NCBI GenBank assembly: GCA_910584575.1
Contig: CAJUBG010000054.1
Span: 1 to 26,801, forward strand
Reading direction: 5' to 3'
Source of the DNA: an uncultured Dorea sp.
GTDB lineage: Bacteria > Bacillota > Clostridia > Lachnospirales > Lachnospiraceae
Length of the DNA: 26,801 nt
Of this stretch, positions 21,267 to 26,801 are shown in pieces; the stretch's first letter is position 1, and each line of letters opens with the position of its first letter. The notes beneath the pieces were generated by a model. That model searched no databases and had not been told where the DNA came from. It saw nothing but the letters and a program-made list of their open reading frames with translations. A program made the translations under genes and the position numbers.

Positions 21267-23150
21267 TTACAATTCGTCCAGCACCCCGCCAATCATCCGC
21301 CAATAAGCCGCCTTCTCACCATCCTCCGGTACGTACTTCCCTTCACTGTAAATCTTCGCCAACTGACGCGCCGCATAGCCCTCGTCCGTCTCACTGGCCT
21401 TCTCATACCATTCGATTCCCTTCTGGATATCTTCTTTTACTCCAACCCCGTTCAGATACAGCTCTGCCACCTTTGCCTGGGCATAGGCATCTCCCTTCTC
21501 AGCCTGTCTTAGATGATTCTTGAACTCCGTCTTTTCCCGTTTGAGCCGCTGCTTCTCCTGAATCTCATTAAGAAGCTCGGTTGCCTCCTTATGGCTCTTT
21601 GCCGCTGCTTTTTGAAGCCATTTTACACACTCGTCCTCGTTCTTCTTCGTTCCTTCTCCCGTGTGGTAAGCCAAAGCAAGCTGATACTGTGCGTGGACGT
21701 GCTCTTTCTCAGCAGCTTTCAAAAAATACTGAACCGCCTGCTTGGGATATGTATAGAACCCGTCTCCGGTCTGGCAGTACAAGCCCATCTCATAATTACC
21801 GGAAGCTGTGCTCGGCTGCCGGATTCCCGCGTCGAACCTCTCTTTTGCCCGCTTAACCTTCCGGCGGATATCTTCTGCTTTCTCCGAAGCCTTCTCATCG
21901 CCCTCAGCCGCCATCTCATCCAGAAGCTTCAAGCCTTCTTCTACATCCTGCTTTCCTGCGCTGCCGTAAATATATGCCTCGGCAAGAGCATATTTCCCCT
22001 CTGCCTCTCCTGTCGCCGCCGCTTTTTTCACCCAACTCATGCTAAGCTTAAGGTTCTGCTTAACCAACTCTCCCTTTTCGTAGAACCTCATCATCTGAAG
22101 CATTGCAGGTACATACTCTAACTTCGCCGCTTCGCGGTACCACCGTAACGCCTGCTTCTGATCCTTCGCCGTATGCTGCCCTTCATAACACAGCTCTGCC
22201 ACTCGGAACATCGCTTCCGAATCTCCTGCCTCCGCCTTCTTAAGCGTCTCCTCAAATACGGCCTCCTCCTCTGCCGCTTCCTCCTCTGCTGTTTTTTCCT
22301 GCTCGGTTAAGTCCTGCCCGCCTGAAGCCTCTAACCTTCTCTCCTCTGTCTCGTCTATCCAATCCTTCTCCAACTGGGACGCCTGAGGCACTCCCGTATC
22401 GTCTCCCCAGTCTAATTCCTCAGACTGTATAAAATCCGCAAGCCAGCGCATCTCCCTCGCTTCCTCTGATTCCTCCGGCTCGTCCAGATCTTCAATCTGG
22501 ACAATCTCGATTGCCATTTCGGATGACCCTGACTCATGGGGTTGTTCAAAGGAACCAGAAGTCTCCAAGCCGTCCACCTTCTCCTCATTGATGCCTTCCT
22601 CTGAATTCAAAGAATCTCCTGAGACTGCCTTTGAAATTCCGCTTCCATTCACCCCTTCCGATTCTGCGGTTATACCTGTATCCTGAGGCGCTTCCGACTC
22701 TGCTGCTATCTCAAGCTTCCCCTCATCCTCCCTTTCTTTTTCCTCCGCTTCATACTTGTCCTTCTGTTCAATAATCAGCTTCAGCACATCCACAACATCC
22801 AGAAATACAGAGATATCTAATTCCCTCGTGCTGCCGTCCTCAAAGGTCACTATACAACAACTGTTATTCTCTGGCTTTACAGAAACACTCTTAAGATACA
22901 TCAGGCCAATCGGCCCCTCATCCCTGCATTTATCACTATACAAGTATCGGTCTGTCAATAAGAAGCCTGTCTTTCCGGACTTAAACGCAGACGTATCCAA
23001 AATCGCCGCTACCTCCTTCGGCTGCACACCTCTGGCATATCTCTCAATCGCCCTGTCAATCTGTCTCTCCTTCAAGTCCTTCGTAAGTTGAAATCCAAAT
23101 GAATTCTTCCCCTTATAATTCTCTACGGCATACTCAACCCATTCTCTCAT
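21267..23150 (-). CDS. Sel1-repeat protein with novel N-terminal domain
   Basis: The 627-residue protein has no signal peptide or membrane helix. Residues 1-130 form a compact mixed domain (ILDTSAFKSGKTGFLLTDRY, then CIVTFEDGSTRELDISVFL) with a PH-like or nucleotide-free regulatory look. Residues 130-295 are an acidic, low-complexity linker rich in Glu and Ser. Residues 300-620 hold about six Sel1/TPR-like repeats, e.g. AMFRVAELCYEGQHTAKDQK and AQYQLALAYHTGEGTKKNED. Sel1 proteins are protein-interaction scaffolds in signalling or stress. AGGAG precedes the ATG and a good promoter lies at 23209-23237. It is a single-gene unit, separated from valS by the valS promoter. Partners cannot be read from sequence. 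Confidence 0.85.
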   Translation of the reverse strand: MREWVEYAVENYKGKNSFGFQLTKDLKERQIDRAIERYARGVQPKEVAAILDTSAFKSGKTGFLLTDRYLYSDKCRDEGPIGLMYLKSVSVKPENNSCCIVTFEDGSTRELDISVFLDVVDVLKLIIEQKDKYEAEEKEREDEGKLEIAAESEAPQDTGITAESEGVNGSGISKAVSGDSLNSEEGINEEKVDGLETSGSFEQPHESGSSEMAIEIVQIEDLDEPEESEEAREMRWLADFIQSEELDWGDDTGVPQASQLEKDWIDETEERRLEASGGQDLTEQEKTAEEEAAEEEAVFEETLKKAEAGDSEAMFRVAELCYEGQHTAKDQKQALRWYREAAKLEYVPAMLQMMRFYEKGELVKQNLKLSMSWVKKAAATGEAEGKYALAEAYIYGSAGKQDVEEGLKLLDEMAAEGDEKASEKAEDIRRKVKRAKERFDAGIRQPSTASGNYEMGLYCQTGDGFYTYPKQAVQYFLKAAEKEHVHAQYQLALAYHTGEGTKKNEDECVKWLQKAAAKSHKEATELLNEIQEKQRLKREKTEFKNHLRQAEKGDAYAQAKVAELYLNGVGVKEDIQKGIEWYEKASETDEGYAARQLAKIYSEGKYVPEDGEKAAYWRMIGGVLDEL

Positions 23151-23208
23151 ACTTTATCTCCTACTCCCTGATACCTCAAAGGGTCATACCCTGCTTTCGT
23201 ATGTAATT

Positions 23209-23237
23209 ATTTTACCACACTATGGTATATTTGTCAT
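23209..23237 (-). promoter_or_regulatory. Sigma-A promoter of the Sel1-repeat gene
   Basis: Minus strand ATGACA (23232-23237), 17 nt, TAAAAT (23209-23214); each box differs from consensus at one base. It lies 58 nt upstream of the start at 23150 and just past the stop of the AEC permease gene. Confidence 0.65.
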
Positions 23238-23245
23238 ACACTTAT

Positions 23246-24190
23246 CTATATCATCCCTAAACTCCGCAGCACATAAAGCCACCCCGTCAGCGTAAATGCG
23301 CTCAGCAGAGTCGTCAGCATAACCACACTGGAGGACAGCACCCCTTCATGTCCCATATTCTTTGCCATCACATAACAGCTCACCGTAGTTGCCGACCCAA
23401 GCATAACCAGAATGGCCACCAACTCCTCCCTGCGAAATCCCATCCCCACGGCAACAGGGAGAAAAAGCGCACAGAAGCCCACAAGTTTAATCAATGCGGC
23501 TGTAACCGCCGGTTTTATTTTCGCAAATGCTTTCCGTATGTCAAAGGCCGCCCCCATCGCTATCAGTCCCATGGGTGTGGTCATCCCCGCAACGCCTGAT
23601 ACCATTTTATCCAGCATCCGCGGCATGGGAATACCAAGAGCAGACCACAAAAGCCCTGCCGCGATTCCAAGAATAATCGGATTCGTCACGATTCCCTTAA
23701 TGGTTCTTTGAAATACTCCTCTATCAACCCCTTTTTGCTCTGGTTTACACAGAGAAAGCACAAGCACAGCCATAACATTATAAAGTGGAACACTTCCGAT
23801 AATCATAAGGGGCGCCATTCCTGACGTACCGTAGATATTCTGGATAAATGCAATTCCAAGAATCGCGGCGCTGCTTCGGTAGGAAGCCTGAATAAACTCC
23901 CCCCGTATCGCTCTGTCCCTCCATAAAAATGATATCATAGCCGAAATTCCTATACTCAGTACGGTCACGGCAAAGCAAAACAGAACGAACTTTGGATTCC
24001 ATACCTCACCGAAATCTACCGCCGCAAGATCCCCGAACAATAACAAAGGCAGAGGAACCCGAAACACAAATTGGTTCATCTTAGAAGCGAATCCGTCCTC
24101 AATCCATCCTATTTTATGAAGGAACAGGCCCAGAACCATCATCATGAATACAGGAACCGTTGCATTAAGGCTAAATAGCAAATGATCCAT
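23246..24190 (-). CDS. AEC family permease (auxin efflux carrier-like)
   Basis: The 314-residue protein is almost entirely hydrophobic, with about ten helices in two five-helix halves separated by a short polar stretch (CKPEQKGVDRGVFQRTIKGI, about 148-167). It starts MDHLLFSLNATVPVFMMMVL and has the family features NQFVFRVPLPLLLFGDLA and NPIILGIAAGLLWSALGIPM. AEC members export or import organic acids such as malate or malonate; the substrate is not readable. AAGGGGG precedes the ATG by 8 nt. Upstream is the terminator of the macrodomain gene, so it is a separate unit, but I found no clear promoter. Confidence 0.9.
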   Translation of the reverse strand: MDHLLFSLNATVPVFMMMVLGLFLHKIGWIEDGFASKMNQFVFRVPLPLLLFGDLAAVDFGEVWNPKFVLFCFAVTVLSIGISAMISFLWRDRAIRGEFIQASYRSSAAILGIAFIQNIYGTSGMAPLMIIGSVPLYNVMAVLVLSLCKPEQKGVDRGVFQRTIKGIVTNPIILGIAAGLLWSALGIPMPRMLDKMVSGVAGMTTPMGLIAMGAAFDIRKAFAKIKPAVTAALIKLVGFCALFLPVAVGMGFRREELVAILVMLGSATTVSCYVMAKNMGHEGVLSSSVVMLTTLLSAFTLTGWLYVLRSLGMI

Positions 24191-24219
24191 ACAGGAATCC
24201 CCCTTTTTATTTAAACGTT

Positions 24220-24251
24220 AAAAAGCAAGGCTGAACCACTCTCATCCTTGC
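24220..24251 (-). terminator. Terminator of the macrodomain gene
   Basis: GCAAGG (24251-24246) pairs with CCTTGC (24230-24225) across a 15-nt loop, followed by five T residues (24224-24220). It lies 36 nt after the stop at 24287. The stem is short and the loop large, so efficiency is uncertain. Confidence 0.55.
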
Positions 24252-24286
24252 CTTGTATACACAACAATCTTAACACATGCTGCTCA

Positions 24287-25090
24287 CTATTGGAACAGCT
24301 TCTTATAGATATTCTGGTCTTCTTCTTTGAATACATTGAACACCACCCTCTCGATGGAGGAGGTTGACAGATAACGGTCCACCGTATCCACCGCAATCTG
24401 CGCCGCCAGCTTGTTTGGAAAATGGAATTCCCCCGTAGAAATACAGCAGAACGCCACCGACTTTAGTTCCTTCTTCTCCGCTAGCTTCAAGCAGCTTAAG
24501 TAGCAGGATTTTAGTTCCTCCTTCTGCTTCTCTGTTACCTCCCTCCCTACAATCGGGCCTACCGTGTGAAGCACATATTTCGCAGGAAGATTATAGCCCT
24601 TCGTAATCTTGGCTTTGCCCGTCGGTTCTTCATGCCCCTGCGCCTCCATCAATCTTGCGCACTCATTGCGCAACTGGATTCCCGCCGCCGAGTGAATCGC
24701 ATTGTCAATACATCCGTGACAGGGCACAAAACAGCCGAGAAGCTGGCTGTTCGCCGCATTAACAATCGCATCCGCCGCAATCCTCGTAATATCCCCTCGC
24801 CATAAGGAAATCCTCTCCGGATTTCGGATTTCTTTACAGGAGTAGACATCCCGAATCACAGGAATCTCCCCAATACTGACAATTCCTCTCTCTTTCAGCT
24901 CATCCCGCAACAGCTCGTCCTGCATCTCAAGAAACCCCTCTGCCGCCTCCCCTGGCCAGCGCACATTCATAAGGCTGCGCAGAAGCCGGCGTTTTCCCTC
25001 ATAATTCATCGGCTCTTGAACCGCCTTGTAGCCCTCCTTTTCATGCTTTAGAAAATCCACCAGGCTCTCCACCCGTTCTTCTCTCGTCAT
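24287..25090 (-). CDS. Zinc-type macrodomain protein, ADP-ribosyl hydrolase
   Basis: The 267-residue protein has an N-terminal helical region (about 1-90) and a macrodomain (about 95-267). Signature blocks are GDITRIAADAIVNAANSQLL (99-118) and GCFVPCHGCIDNAIH (119-133), in which C120, H125 and C127 match the zinc ligands of the SpyMacro/SauMacro-type enzymes, then VLHTVGPIV and a CCISTGEFHFPNKLAAQIA loop. Such enzymes remove mono-ADP-ribose from proteins. In many Firmicutes the gene is linked to a SirTM sirtuin and a GcvH-like protein; neither is present here. AGGAGG precedes the ATG by 9 nt. It follows the Rpn-like gene by 36 nt and could be co-transcribed with it. Confidence 0.92.
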   Translation of the reverse strand: MTREERVESLVDFLKHEKEGYKAVQEPMNYEGKRRLLRSLMNVRWPGEAAEGFLEMQDELLRDELKERGIVSIGEIPVIRDVYSCKEIRNPERISLWRGDITRIAADAIVNAANSQLLGCFVPCHGCIDNAIHSAAGIQLRNECARLMEAQGHEEPTGKAKITKGYNLPAKYVLHTVGPIVGREVTEKQKEELKSCYLSCLKLAEKKELKSVAFCCISTGEFHFPNKLAAQIAVDTVDRYLSTSSIERVVFNVFKEEDQNIYKKLFQ

Positions 25091-25126
25091 CAGCCGTCCC
25101 TCCTAATAAAAGTCCCAGAGTATATA

Positions 25127-26485
25127 CTAATGCAATGCATATTTTTCATAATACTGCTCTGATTTTTCTTCCGTGAAACCAAAATGTTTTTGAAGCTTCA
25201 GAATAATTTTCTCTTTAGGCACTTCGCCCTCCAGATTATCCAGGATAATAGCCTGTATTCCCTTCTCCATGACTTCATATGCTTCGTCTCTTGCTTCGTA
25301 CACTTTTTTTCTTTCTTCCCGCACTTTCTCTTTATCCGCGTACACTTTTCTTCTTTCTTCCCGCACTTTCTCTTTATCCGTATACACCTTTTTTCTATCT
25401 TCGCACACTTTCTCTCTATCCGCGTACACTTTTCTTCTTTCTTCCCGCACTTTCTCTCTGTCCGCATACACCTTTTTTCTATCTTCGCACACTTTCTCTC
25501 TATCCATGCACACTTTCTCTCTATCCGCGTACACTTTTCTTCTTTCTTCCCGCACTTTCTCTCTGTCCGCATACACCTTTCTTCTTGCAATATCCAATTC
25601 TTCCCAAGCTTTTTGCATCTCCTTTGCCACAAGCTTTTTGGCATCGGTTATTGCCCCCTCAAAGATAACCTGTTCCAGACTGCTCACACGCGTTACCTCC
25701 TTCCACAATTCCGCATTCTCAGAATAATCAATGTACTCCGTCACGGTAGACATAAACTCCTCTTTATGCGGATACATAATTGCATTCAAAAAACGTAAAA
25801 GGTCGTATCCTTCGTCCTCCCTGCCCCCATTATACACCTCATCACCCAATTTGATAACCACTAATGTCAGCAAATCATAATTTTCTTTAGCCACAGAATT
25901 AGGCACTGTGTTTTTTGTGTTTACCATCTCATAGATTGATATACTATAACGTTCCTCCGGCGGGATCTGATCCCGACAAATCCAAATACTATAACATTTC
26001 GCAAGCTTTGAGTAATCTGTTTCATTCAAAATCAAAGACAACTGAGACGACAACCGACGGGCAAGATAATATATCCCCCTCTTTTCAATCGGATACCCCG
26101 GCGCATAAGTTTTTTGCGGTTCTATATCAAAATGCAGATTAATCTGTATATCTTCTGTGGAAAGTAATGGATTTCTGGCGCGAAACGCCAAATCAAAACG
26201 AGTTGTTTTCTCGTTTAAATGGGAGAACTCTGTATTCTCACCTCTGATTTCCGTATTGGTTCTTCCAGGCGAAACCTCCATAGTCCTGGTAATAGATTCC
26301 GCCTCTATAAATTCCATAATCTCCTGTAAAGCGTAACCTTTATATTCGGGAACCGTCCCCTTAAGGATAACTGCCAACACCTCCGCATACTGCAGGATTG
26401 TCTTAGTCTGAATATCCAGCCCGTTTGTATCTGCTGTAATCTGCATGGCACTGAGCACCTCCATACTGCCCTGTACCTTCTCCAT
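25127..26485 (-). CDS. Rpn-like PD-(D/E)XK protein with heptad tandem repeat
   Basis: A 452-residue protein when started at 26485, where AAGGGGG precedes the ATG; the frame is open to 26521 without a better site. Residues about 90-130 hold a PD-(D/E)XK core: RFDLAFRARNP with D98, and INLHFDIEPQKTYAPGYPIE with E122 and Q124. This matches the family often labelled Rpn recombination-promoting nuclease or PD-(D/E)XK transposase, abundant in Lachnospiraceae. Residues about 302-400 are a highly charged tandem repeat (KVYADRE and KVREERR units). The C-terminus (PKEKIILKLQKHFGFTEEKS) resembles the usual Rpn tail. It may cut DNA and promote recombination; catalysis is inferred. A promoter and structured leader lie upstream. 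Confidence 0.8.
   Translation of the reverse strand: MEKVQGSMEVLSAMQITADTNGLDIQTKTILQYAEVLAVILKGTVPEYKGYALQEIMEFIEAESITRTMEVSPGRTNTEIRGENTEFSHLNEKTTRFDLAFRARNPLLSTEDIQINLHFDIEPQKTYAPGYPIEKRGIYYLARRLSSQLSLILNETDYSKLAKCYSIWICRDQIPPEERYSISIYEMVNTKNTVPNSVAKENYDLLTLVVIKLGDEVYNGGREDEGYDLLRFLNAIMYPHKEEFMSTVTEYIDYSENAELWKEVTRVSSLEQVIFEGAITDAKKLVAKEMQKAWEELDIARRKVYADREKVREERRKVYADREKVCMDREKVCEDRKKVYADREKVREERRKVYADREKVCEDRKKVYTDKEKVREERRKVYADKEKVREERKKVYEARDEAYEVMEKGIQAIILDNLEGEVPKEKIILKLQKHFGFTEEKSEQYYEKYALH
25289..25582 (-). repeat. 21/42-bp coding tandem repeat in the Rpn-like gene
   Basis: About six 42-bp units and one extra 21-bp half-unit encode 14-residue blocks such as RKVYADREKVREER, with variants CEDR, CMDR and TDKE. 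Each block is two heptads, so the product should be a long, charged helix or coiled coil. Copies are nearly identical at DNA level, which implies recent expansion and likely length variation between strains. Confidence 0.93.
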
Positions 26486-26556
26486 GCCATTTCCCCCTTC
26501 CTGTTGAGGTTTTGCAAACATATCACCATATACATAATATATAATTAGGTAATCCT

Positions 26557-26598
26557 CAGACGAAATGTCTGTGAGAATATAAAAGGCGACTGCCTTTT
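26557..26598 (-). promoter_or_regulatory. Two stem-loops in the leader of the Rpn-like gene
   Basis: The first is a perfect 7-bp stem AAAAGGC/GCCTTTT (26598-26592 with 26587-26581, 4-nt loop); the second is CAGAC/GTCTG (26571-26567 with 26561-26557, 5-nt loop). They lie between the promoter at 26615-26643 and the start at 26485. They could attenuate transcription or bind protein; no known riboswitch is recognised. Confidence 0.5.
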
Positions 26599-26614
26599 AG
26601 AATCCTTGCATTTA

Positions 26615-26643
26615 AGTATAGTGCATCCTATAACAAAACACAA
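26615..26643 (-). promoter_or_regulatory. Candidate promoter of the Rpn-like gene
   Basis: Minus strand TTGTGT (26638-26643), 17 nt, TATACT (26615-26620). The -35 matches four and the -10 five of six consensus positions. It gives a leader of about 120 nt containing the two stem-loops. Confidence 0.5.
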
Positions 26644-26659
26644 TCCCGAACATATTTTT

Positions 26660-26764
26660 CTATCGTTTCAGGCTATAAAGTTCTTCATCCATAAACACTC
26701 CTCGGAAATACGCGTCAAGCGCACCGTCTAATCGTTCAATATATGCCAACTGAACCACTACCGG
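26660..26764 (-). pseudogene. Possible 3' coding remnant, 34 codons
   Basis: Between two in-frame TAG codons the minus strand reads VVVQLAYIERLDGALDAYF, then RGVFMDEELYSLKR and stop. The composition looks like a real protein end, but the upstream frame is closed by a stop inside the hairpin at 26759-26776, and there is no start with a ribosome site for the whole. Inside it, GAGGAG sits 5 nt before an ATG that opens a 10-codon ORF. It could be the tail of a gene disrupted by the hairpin-bearing element, or chance. I do not recognise the family. Confidence 0.3.
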
Positions 26765-26800
26765 CTAAAGCCGGTAGGTTCGATGTGCTGCTAAAGCAGC
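26759..26800. repeat. Pair of TTTA-loop hairpins at the window edge
   Basis: TACCGGC/GCCGGTA (26759-26765 with 26770-26776) and GCTGC/GCAGC (26787-26791 with 26796-26800) are perfect stems, each closing the same four-base loop (TAAA on the plus strand). Two different stems with an identical loop and a shared GCTAAAGC core suggest an interspersed palindromic element, for example a REP-like repeat or an IS200/IS605-type end. No transposase is visible because the window stops here. Confidence 0.5.
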
Positions 26801-26801
26801 C

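Noticed and set aside
25289..25582. Regular repeats that could be taken for a CRISPR array
   Set aside because: Units are contiguous, without unique spacers, and keep one reading frame. They are coding repeats.
25184..25798. Long open frames on the plus strand opposite the Rpn-like repeat
   Set aside because: They exist because the 21-bp repeat lacks stops in several frames. Products are low-complexity Phe/Leu/Ser strings and the minus-strand frame has a promoter, ribosome site and recognisable domain.

Overview
The window looks like a chromosomal segment of a spore-forming, gut-type Clostridia, most likely Lachnospiraceae. The reasons are a full spoIIA-spoVA sporulation cluster, a T-box-controlled valS, an LPXTG-like surface protein with MBG-type domains, and AAA-ATPase-like and Rpn-like PD-(D/E)XK proteins of the kind common in that family. 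Every gene I can support lies on the minus strand, so transcription runs from high to low coordinates. The family assignment is inference from gene content; no rRNA or tRNA is present.

Layout from high to low coordinate. (1) 26.8-25.1 kb: two TTTA-loop hairpins and a short coding remnant at the edge, then an Rpn-like PD-(D/E)XK protein with a structured 5' leader and a striking 7/14-residue tandem repeat. (2) 25.1-23.2 kb: a zinc-type macrodomain (ADP-ribosyl hydrolase) gene with a terminator, then an AEC-family permease. (3) 23.2-21.3 kb: a large Sel1-repeat protein with its own promoter. (4) 21.2-12.9 kb: a consensus sigma-A promoter, a T-box riboswitch, then valS, an LtaS-like phosphotransferase, folC, a 44-residue ORF and a membrane TPR protein. 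They are closely spaced and end in a strong hairpin terminator, so they may be one valine-tRNA-sensing operon. (5) 12.9-8.1 kb: spoIIAA-spoIIAB-sigF, a small membrane ORF, and spoVAA-AB-AC-AD-AE. A perfect sigma-G promoter match lies just before the small ORF, and a sigma-H-like site overlaps the terminator upstream of spoIIAA. (6) 7.9-6.3 kb: a Na/Pi cotransporter with a PhoU-like tail. (7) 6.3-0 kb, accessory in character: a GNAT toxin-antitoxin-like pair, a 98-residue orphan with a very good promoter, a sortase-type surface transglutaminase, an IbrA/IbrB-like pair (PP-loop/PAPS-reductase-like plus ParB-like), and the 5' part of an AAA-ATPase-like gene cut by the window edge.

How the genes work together: the centre of the window controls and executes sporulation. 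SpoIIAA, SpoIIAB and SigF make the forespore decision; SpoVA proteins move dipicolinic acid into the forespore later, under sigma-G. The T-box operon couples valyl-tRNA supply to envelope and folate enzymes if readthrough occurs. The least described parts are the IbrA/IbrB-like pair beside a surface transglutaminase, the small ORFs embedded in the sporulation and valS operons, and the repeat-bearing Rpn-like protein.
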